The notes beneath the pieces were generated by a model, which searched no databases, had not been told where the DNA came from, and saw only the letters and a program-made list of their open reading frames with translations. The translations under genes and the position numbers were made by a program. Source: Chitinispirillales bacterium (GTDB taxonomy: Bacteria; Fibrobacterota; Chitinivibrionia; Chitinivibrionales; Chitinispirillaceae). Taken from it: 64,000 bases of DNA. The stretch lies in contig JAIRVB010000039.1 in NCBI GenBank assembly GCA_031254105.1, positions 124,001-188,000 of the forward strand. Direction: 5' to 3'. This document shows, one piece after another, positions 9,236-18,924 of the stretch. Position 1 is the first letter of the stretch. Every line of letters begins with the position of its first letter.

Positions 9236-9294
9236 AATAGTTTTTCCGAGATAAATTCCGTAATATATATTTATTATAATCTGTTTCCAGACAG

Positions 9295-9340
9295 GTTTGC
9301 GGTCAAAAGTTAAGCTGAGCTTACCTTTTGACCGCAAAAC
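9295..9340. promoter_or_regulatory. 46-base near-perfect hairpin between divergent genes
   Basis: GTTTGCGGTCAAAAGTTAAG and its inverted partner CTTACCTTTTGACCGCAAAA meet with almost no loop, with one mismatch and one unpaired base. It lies 60 bases upstream of the sigma factor start and 237 bases upstream of the aspartokinase. There is no T-run on either side, so it looks more like an operator or cruciform than a terminator. Confidence 0.5.
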
Positions 9341-9576
9341 ACTCTTCCACATCCTTAATGGTATCACTTCGCCGCCGTTTTTTCAACAAGACTATAAAAA
9401 AATGGTAAAAATTATAGTGGAAGGCGGATTTTTTAATTATGATCACATGTATGCGTGTGTTCATACTTCTGTAAAAACCGGGAATAATTAAGCGAAGGAG
9501 AGCGGGAGTTCAGGTAAACCGTAAAATCTGGAAACTTGTAATTGGAGCTGAAAACTAAAACCGGAGCGCATAAATA

Positions 9577-10935
9577 ATGGATCTTATTGTAAGTAAATTT
9601 GGCGGTTCTTCAGTCGCTTCAAGCGAAAAGATTGAGCAGATTGTAAAAATTATGAAACTTAACAGGAGCAGGCGTTGTATTGTTCTCTCCGCGCCGGGCA
9701 AAGCTCCCGGTTTTAACGTTAAGGTTACCGATCTGCTTATAGATGTTTGCGGCAAGGCTCTTGGTAATCAGGATTACAGCGCGCCTCTTGCTGATATCAA
9801 AAGCCGTTTTTTTGCCATCTATGAACCTCTCGGCGTCCGCAAAGATAACCTTTCCAAAGTACTTTTGGATTTGGATGAGAGGCTTAAGAGCGCCTCTGAG
9901 CAGCCGGCGAAGTTTCGTGATCTTGTCGTGGCTGCCGGTGAGGATATTAACTGCCGTCTCTTTGCCGATTATCTTAATACCGCCGGTATAAAAGCGCGGT
10001 ATGTTTCCCCTAAAGAGGCGGGGCTTATTGTTACCCCGGTATTCGGAGACGCACAGCCAATCCCTGAGGCGTCAATGAAACTTGCGGCGTTAAAAAGCGT
10101 CTGCGCCGATAATGTTATTGTTTTTCCCGGTTTTTTTGGCGTTACGGAAGCGGGCGATGTTGCGACGTTCAGCCGCGGCGGTTCAGATCTCACCGGCGCT
10201 ATTCTTGCCGAGGCTATTGACGCTGTAGAGTATGAGAACTGGACAGATGTTGACGGGATCCGCAGCGCTCATCCGTTAATGGTTGATTCACCGGCGCAGA
10301 TAACAGCGCTTACATACAGAGAGATGCGTGAGCTTTCTTACATAGGATTTAACGTGCTGCATGAAGAGGCGGTAAAGCCTGTTATGCGAAAGAAGATCCC
10401 GATACGCTTGCGCAATTCAAACAACATAGATAACGGCGGAACGCTTATAGTTGCCGAGCGGCTTCCGGGAGAGCGCGATGTTGTAGGAATCGCTTCAGGG
10501 AGCGGCTACTGCAGTTTTACACTTCAAAAATTTCTGATGAACCGCGAAAAGGGGTTCGGGCGAAAGCTTTTATCCATATTTGAGGAGATGAACCTTTCTT
10601 ATGAACACTGCCCATCCGGAGTAGATAACATATCTTTGATTCTTGATCAGGAGCAGTTAAAGCCGGAAACGCCATCTGCAATCATCAGGGCAATTAATGA
10701 ACAGCTTGTGCCCGATGATATAAAAACAGAGTTTGGAATAGCGCTTGTTTCGGTTGTGGGTGAGGGGCTTGTCCGTAAAATCGGGGTGCTTTCTTTAGCC
10801 GCAAGCGCGCTCTCTAAAGCTGGGGTAAATATAAAGATGATAAATCAGGGCAGCAGCGAGATAAGCATCATTTTTGGTATTGACGCAATGGATGAGAAAA
10901 AGGCGGTTAACGCGCTTTATAAGGAGTTTTTCTGA
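9577..10935 (+). CDS. lysC: Aspartate kinase
   Basis: A 452-residue enzyme that phosphorylates aspartate, the first step toward lysine, threonine and methionine. The N-terminal kinase motif VSKFGGSSVASSEKIEQI is intact, with GRGGSDLTGAILAEAIDA-type substrate loop visible as FSRGGSDLTGA (about 200) and ENWTDVDGIRSAHP. Two ACT domains follow: one around 310-380 and a second ending ISIIFGIDAMDEKKAVNAL, consistent with feedback regulation by end product. Length matches the monofunctional form without a homoserine dehydrogenase. It is transcribed alone, 130 bases ahead of the glutamine synthetase gene on the same strand, so the two could share a transcript. Confidence 0.93.
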   Translation: MDLIVSKFGGSSVASSEKIEQIVKIMKLNRSRRCIVLSAPGKAPGFNVKVTDLLIDVCGKALGNQDYSAPLADIKSRFFAIYEPLGVRKDNLSKVLLDLDERLKSASEQPAKFRDLVVAAGEDINCRLFADYLNTAGIKARYVSPKEAGLIVTPVFGDAQPIPEASMKLAALKSVCADNVIVFPGFFGVTEAGDVATFSRGGSDLTGAILAEAIDAVEYENWTDVDGIRSAHPLMVDSPAQITALTYREMRELSYIGFNVLHEEAVKPVMRKKIPIRLRNSNNIDNGGTLIVAERLPGERDVVGIASGSGYCSFTLQKFLMNREKGFGRKLLSIFEEMNLSYEHCPSGVDNISLILDQEQLKPETPSAIIRAINEQLVPDDIKTEFGIALVSVVGEGLVRKIGVLSLAASALSKAGVNIKMINQGSSEISIIFGIDAMDEKKAVNALYKEFF

Positions 10936-11067
10936 AAAAGAGCGGCTAATGGAGAAATAAAACAATAGGAATTTATTGGATAAGTTTCTCCTGCAAAATA
11001 AGTATTTTTGATATTTCTGCGTTCTGCGTTATTATTTCAGCATTATTGACTGGAGATAAGATAAGAG

Positions 11068-13263
11068 ATGAGCACCCGAAGCGATATAACTCAGGAAATA
11101 GGTCCGGTTGTATTTGACAAGATAGAGACCCCTTCGCCCGTATCAGGTTATTACGGAGTAAATACATTTAATGAGCCGTTAATGCAAAAAATGGTTTCCA
11201 AAGAGACTTTCAAGGCTTTTAAGAGATGGCAGGAGGGAGGCGCCGTTATAAGCGAAGCTCACGCCGATGAGATCGCGGAAGCGATGAAAGCCTGGGCGGT
11301 AACACGCGGCGCCACTGCTTATTCTCACTGGTTTCACCCTTTAACAGGTCTTACGGCAGAAAAGCATGACAGTTTTATAAGCGCGGTCAGCGAGACTCAG
11401 GGCGTTATAGAGAAGTTTACCGGCAGTAAACTTATTTTAGGCGAGCCGGATGCCTCATCTTTCCCCTCCGGCGGTATACGGGCTACATTTGAGGCGCGCG
11501 GCTATACAGCGTGGGATCCCTCTTCCCCCGCTTTTATTACTGAGGTCAGCCTTGGCAAGACGCTCTGCATCCCCTCAATATTTATCTCCTATACAGGCGA
11601 GGCGCTTGACAAAAAACTACCTCTTCTGCGAAGCGACGCGGCAGTAAACAGGGCGGCTGTCGAGTTATTAAAGCTTTTGGGCCAGGATGTAAAGAATGTT
11701 TACTCTACATGCGGGCCGGAGCAGGAGTTTTTTCTTGTTGATGAGGCGTGGTATAAAAAACGCTCAGATTTAATGCTTACAGGACGTACGCTGATCGGCG
11801 CCCCCTCTCCTAAGGGGCAGCAGCTTGAGGATCAGTATTTTGGTTCTATCAAGGAGCGGGTGCTCAATTATATGCATGATGTTTGTACGGAAGGCTTTGG
11901 GCTCGGTATTCCGGTTACCACTCATCATAATGAGACTGCGCCCGGCCAATATGAGTTTGCGCCTGTATTCGAGAGGTCAAATCTTGCCGCGGATCACAAT
12001 CTGCTCCTCATGGATATAATGAAAAAAGTTGCTTTACGGCACAATATGGTTTGCTTGCTGCATGAGAAACCGTTTGCAGGTGTAAATGGCAGCGGAAAAC
12101 ATGTAAACTGGTCGCTTAGCGACAATAATGGCGTCAACCTGCTCAACCCTGGAGACACACCTGAAGAAAATCTGGTATTTTTAACTATTTTAGTCAGTGT
12201 GGTTCACGCGGTGATGAATCATGGTGATCTTTTGCGCGCTGCCGCGGCTTCCGCCGGAAATGAATACCGTCTTGGCGCAAATGAAGCGCCTCCTGCGATA
12301 ATGAGTGTTTTTCTGGGAGAACAGCTGACAAAAATAATTTCTATGATTGAGAGCGGCAAAATTGAGAAAGCAAAAAAGCGGGATTTTATCGATCTTGGCG
12401 TTGGGCTTCTTCCAAAATTTATTCGCGATACTACAGACCGCAACAGAACTTCGCCTTTTGCGTTTACAGGAACGAAATTTGAATTTCGCGCGCTTGGAAG
12501 TTCCATGAATGTATCTACTACCATCACGGTCATAAATACTATTGTTGCGGATTCAATGGATATTATCCGCAAGCGCATAAAAAGTGAGATAAAAAGTAAA
12601 CAGAACCTCCGGAGCGCCGTACTAAAAGTTTTAAGCGGCGTCATAAGGGAATCCAAAACGATTCTTTTCGAAGGTAATAACTATTCGCAGGATTGGGTGA
12701 AGGAAGCGCAGAAGCGCGGGCTTCCCAATGTAGCTTCCTCACCGGAAGCGCTGAGAGCGTTTATTACTCCAAAAGCTATTGATGTTTTTGAGCGCCAAAA
12801 GGTACTTTCAAAAGTCGAGCTTACTGCAAGGTATAATATTTGGCTTGATTTGTACGAGAAAACGCTTGATATCGAGGTAAGGACACTTTCTGAAATGGTT
12901 TATACGCAGATACTCCCCAACGCGTATGAGTACCAGAGCGATATAGCGGCAGGTCTTGAGCTGCTCAGGGATTTATCCGATGACATGACGATAAATATGG
13001 TAGAGGGCGCTCTTGAGGATCGTAAAGAGGTGTTTGAGAAGCTTACGGCGGATATTTTTTATATACGTAAAAATCTCAAGGAGCTCTCAGCGCTGCTCCA
13101 AAAAACAGGAAGCCTTGATTCTGAGACAAAAGCCTCTTTTTTCTATACTGACCTCAAACCCCAAATGGCTCACATCCGCCGGCATGTCGACGCGCTTGAG
13201 TGCGAGATGCCCGATGAGTTGTGGCAGCTTTCAAAGTACAGGGAACTTTTGTTCATTTCCTGA
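11068..13263 (+). CDS. glnN: Glutamine synthetase, type III
   Basis: A 731-residue GSIII that makes glutamine from glutamate, ammonia and ATP. The N-terminal GSIII-only region (YYGVNTFNEPLMQKMVSKET, then YSHWFHPLTG) precedes the catalytic core with CGPEQEFFLVDE, the metal-binding glutamate segment, HHNETAPGQYEFAPVFE and FAGVNGSGKHVNWSL. A C-terminal region specific to type III follows. Size is standard (about 700-730). It is an ammonium-assimilation enzyme typical of Bacteroidota and of some anaerobes in this group. ATG at 11068 follows GGAGATAAGATAAGAG, giving a plausible ribosome site. The gene converges on the GLUG lipoprotein gene with 37 bases between. Confidence 0.95.
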   Translation: MSTRSDITQEIGPVVFDKIETPSPVSGYYGVNTFNEPLMQKMVSKETFKAFKRWQEGGAVISEAHADEIAEAMKAWAVTRGATAYSHWFHPLTGLTAEKHDSFISAVSETQGVIEKFTGSKLILGEPDASSFPSGGIRATFEARGYTAWDPSSPAFITEVSLGKTLCIPSIFISYTGEALDKKLPLLRSDAAVNRAAVELLKLLGQDVKNVYSTCGPEQEFFLVDEAWYKKRSDLMLTGRTLIGAPSPKGQQLEDQYFGSIKERVLNYMHDVCTEGFGLGIPVTTHHNETAPGQYEFAPVFERSNLAADHNLLLMDIMKKVALRHNMVCLLHEKPFAGVNGSGKHVNWSLSDNNGVNLLNPGDTPEENLVFLTILVSVVHAVMNHGDLLRAAAASAGNEYRLGANEAPPAIMSVFLGEQLTKIISMIESGKIEKAKKRDFIDLGVGLLPKFIRDTTDRNRTSPFAFTGTKFEFRALGSSMNVSTTITVINTIVADSMDIIRKRIKSEIKSKQNLRSAVLKVLSGVIRESKTILFEGNNYSQDWVKEAQKRGLPNVASSPEALRAFITPKAIDVFERQKVLSKVELTARYNIWLDLYEKTLDIEVRTLSEMVYTQILPNAYEYQSDIAAGLELLRDLSDDMTINMVEGALEDRKEVFEKLTADIFYIRKNLKELSALLQKTGSLDSETKASFFYTDLKPQMAHIRRHVDALECEMPDELWQLSKYRELLFIS

Positions 13264-13300
13264 CAACAGAGGTATCTGCGAGCCGCAACCCTGCGCTGTC

Positions 13301-14623
13301 TTATCTCAAATGATCCGGCAAAGTTAGCGCCGAACCGAATCCAGGCAGTTTGCCATCTTCTGTAGTCCATCCATTTTCAAGGGTGAACAACCCTCCAAAC
13401 GTTCCATCGGCTTTGATCTGTTCTTTGGTGATATCAAGGCCGTCTTTGGCTTTAATTTTTCCTTTATCCGTTTTGTTAAGCCATTCGGCGTTGCCGTCTT
13501 TATTCATCATGCCTATGAACGCCGCGTTTTTTAACAACATTTTTCCGTCACTGTGGCCGCGCAGGCGACCCGCTACTCCGACAGTAGCCTTTACGCTCTT
13601 GTTGAGAGCTACGCAGTTTGAGAGGGTGTCCGCTATTTGTCCCGCTATTCCTCCGATATAAGTTCTTCCGGTGACTTCGCTTGTCGAGTAGCAGTTTTTT
13701 ATATTGCCGCCCTGAATCACAAGTCCGGCAATGCCGCCGCCTTTGGAACCGCTCTCAATTTTAGCTGTGCTGTAGCTGTTTGACACTCTGCTGCCTCTGC
13801 CCTGTATGCCGCCGGCTACTCCTCCTACAGCCGCCTCACCGCTGACTTTACCTGCGCTGTAGCACCTCTCCACGATACTTCCGCCATCGAGGTCTCCCGC
13901 TACACCGCCGATGTAGTTTTCGCCGCCAAGTGAGCTTTCTGAATAACTGTCCGACACTTTACTTCTTCTGTAAGAGTATCCGACAACGCCTCCAATAAAC
14001 CCATTGCCTTTTACAGTACCGCTGCTGTAACAGTGTTCTACACTGCTGTTGCCGATACCGCCGGCTACAGCGCCGGCCCTGCTGTGAGCGGTGATGTTTG
14101 CTTCCGTCACACTTAAGTTTTTCACTACGGCGCTGTCAAGGCGGCCGAGCAGTCCGGCATAAAAGAGTTTTGGGTTGTTTATGTATAAACCGCGCACAAC
14201 TTTACCGTTGCCGTCAAATGTACCTTTAAACACAGACCGCTTGCTTCCGATAGGAACCCATCCCCTGCCTTCGTTAAACGAACTGTTTGCGTGGTAGCCG
14301 CTGAGATCTATGTCGGCTGTGATGATGATTGTCTTGCCTTTAAAACTGTTGCCGCTGTTTACAATTTTGGCAAGCCCTGCCAGTTGTCCGGCTTTGGAGA
14401 TTTCAAACACTTTACTTTCAGGATTGTACCAATCCTTAACAGGGTCTTCAGTGCGCGCGGGAGGAGGGGTTGCGGCTGTTCTTTGCCTCTCAGCCGTATT
14501 GCCTGCGGCGGCAGCGGCAGCACTGCCGCCTGAAGTTTTTGTTTTGTTGCAGCCGTAGAGAGCTGTCAGCAAAATCAGGGCGGTTGTGAATGCAAGAACC
14601 GTTTTTTGAGATATATGTTTCAT
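13301..14623 (-). CDS. Lipoprotein with GLUG repeats
   Basis: A 440-residue exported protein. The signal peptide ends in a lipobox (LLTALYGC, Cys at about 25), followed by a low-complexity linker rich in Ala, Thr and Pro. The body is a beta-helix-like array of GLUG units, each a variant of VGGVAG and CYSSGTVKG: for example AGAVAGGIGNSSVEHCYSSG, then FIGGVVGYSYRRSKVSDSYS. GLUG repeats occur in secreted adhesins and IgA protease-like proteins; the role is probably surface attachment or structure, but no catalytic motif is seen. The repeats explain the long paired shadow frames on the other strand. Expected location: outer surface, lipid-anchored. Confidence 0.88.
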   Translation of the reverse strand: MKHISQKTVLAFTTALILLTALYGCNKTKTSGGSAAAAAAGNTAERQRTAATPPPARTEDPVKDWYNPESKVFEISKAGQLAGLAKIVNSGNSFKGKTIIITADIDLSGYHANSSFNEGRGWVPIGSKRSVFKGTFDGNGKVVRGLYINNPKLFYAGLLGRLDSAVVKNLSVTEANITAHSRAGAVAGGIGNSSVEHCYSSGTVKGNGFIGGVVGYSYRRSKVSDSYSESSLGGENYIGGVAGDLDGGSIVERCYSAGKVSGEAAVGGVAGGIQGRGSRVSNSYSTAKIESGSKGGGIAGLVIQGGNIKNCYSTSEVTGRTYIGGIAGQIADTLSNCVALNKSVKATVGVAGRLRGHSDGKMLLKNAAFIGMMNKDGNAEWLNKTDKGKIKAKDGLDITKEQIKADGTFGGLFTLENGWTTEDGKLPGFGSALTLPDHLR

Positions 14624-15045
14624 CGCTTATCCTTTCTCCAATTGTGGTCGGTAATTCTAAATCAATAATAAATTTTCAAGGTCACTCTTTTAACTGTTTA
14701 GGCGCAATTTAATAGAGCGTGTAAATGAATTTCTGTAATTTTGTTGATCAATGCAGAAATAGATGTCCGAGTGCAGAAATAAAAAACAAAGCTATGTTAG
14801 ATTTTTTTTGTTGTATTATTAATTGTTTTTTATTTCTGCATCTGTTTTTGGCTGATTGAAAGATATATTTACAGAAAAATTTTTACAGGCACATTTATAT
14901 AGTATAATATGCGCGATGTTAATATGGCAAATACATCGTAGATTATATGGAGATTGAAAACGAACCGCGGGAAGATGCCTTTGTACTCAATACGTGCGTA
15001 TCATATATCCTGACCGATGCTATCCAGTAAACATTTGTCAAATTT
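14624..15045. other. Gap with a TGCAGAAAT repeat and no clear gene
   Basis: About 420 bases. The part at 14751-14843 repeats the element at 8176-8254 (AAATAGATGTCCGAGTGCAG) and contains an inverted TTTATTTCTGCAT copy. A TATAAT at 14900-14905 and an ATG-led 27-codon frame from 14948 are present, but I do not consider the latter a supported gene. Confidence 0.5.
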
Positions 15046-16254
15046 TTAATTCGTAGCGCCGGCTGTCTGCACAGTCTGTACTGCCTCAAGTTCCATCTTT
15101 TTTGCCCGGCGCTTGTCACGTAGCGCGTATACATACAGATAGCTGCATCCATAAAGAACTATCATAAAAATGACGATATTGCGCGGGGAGTGCAAAAATT
15201 TGCGGTAGCCAAGTACCCGCTCGCAGTACATTGTTACTATGGACATAAGGGGGATGTGTATCATGTAAGGATAAAACGATGTGCGCCCCATTTTGCGCAA
15301 AAAATGGAAGGAGAGAATACGGGCTGTAATCCCTTTTTCGATTGCGACAATGTAAAGAATCAGCAGATAAATGGGAACCATTAACACATGATACGAAAAG
15401 AATGTAAGCGTCGGTTTTCCCATGTACTGCAAGCCTAAGTTTTGAAACACAAGAAAAACACAGAACACAATCGCGAGATCGCAGCATAAACCCTTGAGGC
15501 AGTATTTTTTGTTTGATGTCAAATTACTTACGGCAGCGGGAGTTTTCTCTTTGCGCAAAATGAAAAGCTTAGCCAAAAGAACCCCAAGTCCGAATTCAAA
15601 GAAACGTACCGGCGCAAATGTGTGGAAGAAATGGTAATATTCGGTTGACGGCCCTAAAATACCATAAAGATATGCCCAAGCGGCAATAGGTACAAAGAAT
15701 AGCGCAATATAGAAAATCACAGTACGTTTATTTTTGATTGACACAGTCCACCTGAGCAGCGGACCAAACAACAGATAACAAAAAAACATCGCGGAAAGCG
15801 CCCACGATGGGGTATTGAGGTTAAGGCTTCCAAACGGCCACAATGACCACAAAAACGAGAGGTGCATAAAGATAGAATAACCAAGTTTAGACCAGTCGAT
15901 GCTTTCTGTTCCCCATCTTTTGATTACAAAAAGTGAAGCCATGATAAGTGTTGTAATAAGATGCAGAGGGTAAAGCTCAGAAAAACGTTTTTTGAGAAAC
16001 GGCCAGTTTTTGAAAGTTGCTATTTTTGGGGCGAATTTTGTCGCGAATATAAATCCGCCCAGAATAAAAAACAGGCTTGCGTGAAAAGCCGGCCCTTTAA
16101 GAATACGGAAAAACCACCCCGGATTCCCTCCCATATTATAAAATCCGCCGATGTATTGAAAATGAAACAGCACTATATTGACTGAAGCTATAAGACGCAG
16201 TCCGTCAAGTCCGCTAAAGTAAAGCGCTTTTTGGTTGTGATTATCGTTGTGCAT
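15046..16254 (-). CDS. Acyltransferase family 3 membrane protein (OafA/YrhL-like)
   Basis: About 402 residues from ATG 16254; a TTG start at 16281 would add nine residues, but the ATG has AGAGAG just upstream. The N-terminus LDGLRLIASVNIVLFHFQYI carries the family signature: LDGLR, then a helix ending in a conserved His. Around ten hydrophobic helices follow. Such enzymes transfer acyl groups onto surface sugars such as LPS, exopolysaccharide or peptidoglycan in the inner membrane; the acceptor is unknown. The C-terminus is Lys/Arg-rich and cytoplasmic. It follows tag on the same strand with a 30-base gap and may be part of the ispD-tag transcript. Confidence 0.88.
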   Translation of the reverse strand: MHNDNHNQKALYFSGLDGLRLIASVNIVLFHFQYIGGFYNMGGNPGWFFRILKGPAFHASLFFILGGFIFATKFAPKIATFKNWPFLKKRFSELYPLHLITTLIMASLFVIKRWGTESIDWSKLGYSIFMHLSFLWSLWPFGSLNLNTPSWALSAMFFCYLLFGPLLRWTVSIKNKRTVIFYIALFFVPIAAWAYLYGILGPSTEYYHFFHTFAPVRFFEFGLGVLLAKLFILRKEKTPAAVSNLTSNKKYCLKGLCCDLAIVFCVFLVFQNLGLQYMGKPTLTFFSYHVLMVPIYLLILYIVAIEKGITARILSFHFLRKMGRTSFYPYMIHIPLMSIVTMYCERVLGYRKFLHSPRNIVIFMIVLYGCSYLYVYALRDKRRAKKMELEAVQTVQTAGATN

Positions 16255-16284
16255 GAACTCTCTTTGAGTATATTTTCCCAAACG

Positions 16285-16869
16285 TCATACCTGTTTAAAC
16301 TTACCTGAAAATTTAAAACAGTGTTCCATATGATCATCCGCCATTCCAGTTGCCTGCATAAAAGCGTAACAGATGGTGCTTCCGACAAATTTAAATCCGC
16401 GTTTTTTTAAATCTTTGCTCATTGCGTCGGATTGGGGAGTGGTTGCCGTAAAATCTTCAAAGCTTCGCAGCGGTTTTGCGGGATAAACGGTCTTATGATC
16501 GGTAAATTGCCATATATATTTATCAAAACTCCCGAACTCATTACGCACCTGTTCAAATAAAGTTGCGTTTTTTATAGCGCCCTCTATTTTGAGGCGGTTG
16601 CGAATAATTCCCGCGTCACCCATGAGCTGTTCAACATCAGCCCGCGTGAATTTTGCTACTTTTTTCCAATCCCAATTTGCAAAAGCTTTTTTAAACGCCG
16701 CTCTTCGTTTGAGAATTGTCAGCCATGAAAGCCCCGCTTGAAATCCTTCGAGGATAAGCATTTCAAATAATTTACGGTCATCATGTACCGGTACGCCCCA
16801 TTCGTTGTCATGATACGCGCAGTAGTCGGGATCATCCCCGGCCCAGCTGCACCTGTTGATTTTTTTCAA
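16285..16869 (-). CDS. tag: DNA-3-methyladenine glycosylase I
   Basis: A 194-residue base-excision enzyme that removes 3-methyladenine from alkylated DNA. Family marks: MKKINRCSWAGDDPDYCAYH with the zinc-site Cys and the YHDNEWGVP motif, FQAGLSWLTIL, the helix-hairpin-helix-like region and the C-terminal GFKFVGSTICYAFMQATG with HCFKF supplying remaining metal ligands. The start is TTG at 16869: a strong GGAGG lies six bases upstream and no ATG precedes the conserved Cys. This start lies within ispD (38-base overlap), so translation is probably coupled. Length is standard for Tag. Confidence 0.95.
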   Translation of the reverse strand: MKKINRCSWAGDDPDYCAYHDNEWGVPVHDDRKLFEMLILEGFQAGLSWLTILKRRAAFKKAFANWDWKKVAKFTRADVEQLMGDAGIIRNRLKIEGAIKNATLFEQVRNEFGSFDKYIWQFTDHKTVYPAKPLRSFEDFTATTPQSDAMSKDLKKRGFKFVGSTICYAFMQATGMADDHMEHCFKFSGKFKQV

Positions 16870-17548
16870 GCAGCGCCTCCGCTATTTTGAGATCAGATTT
16901 AGTCGTAATTTTAAAATTTATCGGGTCTCCCCACGAATATCCGACAGCTATTCCAAGACTTTCAATAAGCGCGGCTTCATCGGTTGGGGGAACAACCATC
17001 TTTTCTACCTGTTCAAAAGATAAAACAAGAAGTTCTCTTTTGAAAAGCTGAGGAGTGCCCACGCGTAAAAGTTTCGACCGGTCCACAGTTACCCCGCAGC
17101 GGTCTCCCTCAATTGTACGGATAGTATCTACTTCAGGTGTGGCGGTTATGACACACTCAAACTCATCTCGTTTTCCAAGTACCGAATCTATAACTTCATG
17201 GCTTACAAATGGACGCGCCGCGTCGTGGATAAGCGCCCATTTACTATTTGAACATGATATACCGTTTCTTACAGATTTCCACCGCTCATCTCCGCCTGCT
17301 GTTATTTTTACTTTGTCAATAAATATTTTGTTTTCGTTTACGGTGATGTTTGCCTGGTCAATCATATCTTCGCTGACAACCAATATCACAGAACCGATTA
17401 AAGGATGTGAACAAAATGTGTTGAGAGAATAATACAATATTGGCTGCCCCGCAAGCGGAACAAAAGCTTTTGGTATCGAATGTCCAAGCCTTGTACCGGA
17501 TCCGGCTCCTACAATCACAGCGTCAATTCCACAGATATTGTCGTGCAA
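16832..17548 (-). CDS. ispD: 2-C-methyl-D-erythritol 4-phosphate cytidylyltransferase
   Basis: A 238-residue enzyme of the MEP isoprenoid pathway; it joins CTP to methylerythritol phosphate. The CTP-binding loop GAGSGTRLGHSIPKAFVPLAG is clear (about 16-36), with ALIHDAARPFVSHEVID and the AIKTTDEAAL-like PPTDEAALIESLG. The canonical AAGxGxRxG reads VGAGSGTRLG, a tolerated change of the first Ala. The start is TTG at 17548 with AGGT upstream; no alternative fits the family N-terminus. Its end overlaps tag by 38 bases. No ispF is adjacent in this window. Confidence 0.93.
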   Translation of the reverse strand: MHDNICGIDAVIVGAGSGTRLGHSIPKAFVPLAGQPILYYSLNTFCSHPLIGSVILVVSEDMIDQANITVNENKIFIDKVKITAGGDERWKSVRNGISCSNSKWALIHDAARPFVSHEVIDSVLGKRDEFECVITATPEVDTIRTIEGDRCGVTVDRSKLLRVGTPQLFKRELLVLSFEQVEKMVVPPTDEAALIESLGIAVGYSWGDPINFKITTKSDLKIAEALLEKNQQVQLGRG

Positions 17549-17706
17549 ATTGATTACCTATGGTGAAAGATGGTTTTGCTGGGGGTGTTGCGGGGGAGTG
17601 TCCCCCGTCAAAGGGCGGGCGTTGCCCGGCCCCCATATATAGATTTTGACTTTATCTTTTGACTTTAAAAATGGGCAACCGCAAGGGTTGCCCTTACAGG
17701 TGGATG
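17549..17706. other. GC-rich gap with several hairpins
   Basis: Contains GGGGGAGTGTCCCCC (about 17591-17605) and a GGGCGGGCGTTGCCCGGCCC stretch, followed by the argG terminator. These are palindromes of the same general kind as the GGGCGGCA elements near argD and argC. No gene seen. Confidence 0.5.
17673..17693 (-). terminator. argG rho-independent terminator
   Basis: On the minus strand GGGCAACCC and GGTTGCCC pair around a TTGC loop and are followed by ATTTTTAAAG, 14 bases after the argG stop. The element GGGCAACC...CCCTTACA also resembles a dispersed palindromic family found elsewhere in the window. Confidence 0.75.
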
Positions 17707-18909
17707 TTAAGTTCTATTTACCATCCCCGACACTTTCATCGGCAGCCCGAACAATTTAATAAAGCCTGTCGCGTCTTTCTGATCGTAAAGCTCGGTGTCT
17801 GTGAAAGATGCAAGGTCTTCAAGATAAAGTGATTTCTCAGCTTTCGTTCCGGCAGGGACGATATTACCTTTATATAATTTCAGTTTCACAACGCCGCTTA
17901 CATTGCGCTGGGTTACCTCGATAAATCCATCGAGAGCTTCTCTTAACGCAGAGAACCATTGACCGTTATACACAAGCTCCGCGTATTTAATAGCAAGCAT
18001 CTCTTTATAGTGGCTTGTGTCTCTGTCAAGTACAAGACGCTCAATCTCCCGGTGGCCGGCGTAAAGTATAGAACCTCCGGGAGTTTCATAAACGCCTCTT
18101 GACTTGATGCCGACAAGCCGGTTTTCGACCATATCCACATGCCCGATTCCGTGTACGGCCCCAAGTTTATTGAGGGTAGTGAGGAGTTCGGTTGCGCTCA
18201 TTTTTTTTCCGTCAACAGCAACCGGAACCCCTTTTTCAAATGTAATTTCAACATATCCGGGAGCGTCGGGCGCTTTTTCTATCGTACTTGTCAAAGTATA
18301 AACATCATCGGGCGGTTCGGTCGCGGGGTTTTCAAGCACGCCGCCTTCGTGGCTGATGTGCCAGATGTTGCGGTCTTCGGAATAAATACGTTTTTTGGAT
18401 TGCGAAATAGGAATGTTGCGCGCTTGCGCGTAGGCGATGCAGTCTTCGCGGCTGTGAAGATTCCATTTAGGGTCTTTCCATGGAGCGACGATCTTTAAAT
18501 TGGGAGCGAGCGCCATTACGGTAAGCTCAAATCTCACCTGGTCGTTACCTTTTCCGGTAGCTCCGTGAGCCACTGCGGCTGCGCCCTCTTTAAGCGCGAT
18601 CTCTACGGCGCGTTTTGCGATAAGGGGGCGGGCGAAACTTGTACCGAGAAGGTAAGAGCCTTCGTAAACCGCGCCAGCCTTAAGAGTGGGGTAGATGTAA
18701 TCGGTAATGAACTCTTCTGTGAGACGCTCAATATAGAGTTTGCTTGCTCCGGTTTTGAGCGCTTTCTCCTCAAGCCCGCTGAGTTCTTCCTCCTGGCCCA
18801 GGTCCGCGCACATCGCTATAACTTCATAATCATAATTCTCCTTTAGCCAGGGGATCATTATTGATGTGTCGAGGCCGCCTGAGTAGAGGAGTACTATTTT
18901 TTCTTTCAT
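17707..18909 (-). CDS. argG: Argininosuccinate synthase
   Basis: A 400-residue ATP-dependent ligase that condenses citrulline and aspartate in arginine synthesis. The N-terminal P-loop of the PP-ATPase type reads [16 protein letters not shown] (residues 7-22), followed by [40 protein letters not shown] and [17 protein letters not shown]. All are intact. The start ATG 18909 has AGGAG nine bases upstream. It lies away from the argD-argB-argC group on the same strand, separated by about 6 kb of accessory genes. Its 5' neighbour, 16 bases upstream, is the end of a HEPN/MNT pair, which therefore reads straight into argG. A terminator follows the stop. Confidence 0.97.
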   Translation of the reverse strand: MKEKIVLLYSGGLDTSIMIPWLKENYDYEVIAMCADLGQEEELSGLEEKALKTGASKLYIERLTEEFITDYIYPTLKAGAVYEGSYLLGTSFARPLIAKRAVEIALKEGAAAVAHGATGKGNDQVRFELTVMALAPNLKIVAPWKDPKWNLHSREDCIAYAQARNIPISQSKKRIYSEDRNIWHISHEGGVLENPATEPPDDVYTLTSTIEKAPDAPGYVEITFEKGVPVAVDGKKMSATELLTTLNKLGAVHGIGHVDMVENRLVGIKSRGVYETPGGSILYAGHREIERLVLDRDTSHYKEMLAIKYAELVYNGQWFSALREALDGFIEVTQRNVSGVVKLKLYKGNIVPAGTKAEKSLYLEDLASFTDTELYDQKDATGFIKLFGLPMKVSGMVNRT

Positions 18910-18924
18910 TTAAGGTTATTCTCC

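Noticed and set aside
13350-14558. Long frames opposite the GLUG lipoprotein
   Set aside because: Shadow frames caused by repetitive Gly/Ser/Val codons on the coding strand.
14948-15031. ATG-led 27-codon frame (MEIENEPREDAFVLNTCVSY)
   Set aside because: Too short, no family, no strong ribosome site; the TATAAT upstream could belong to anything.
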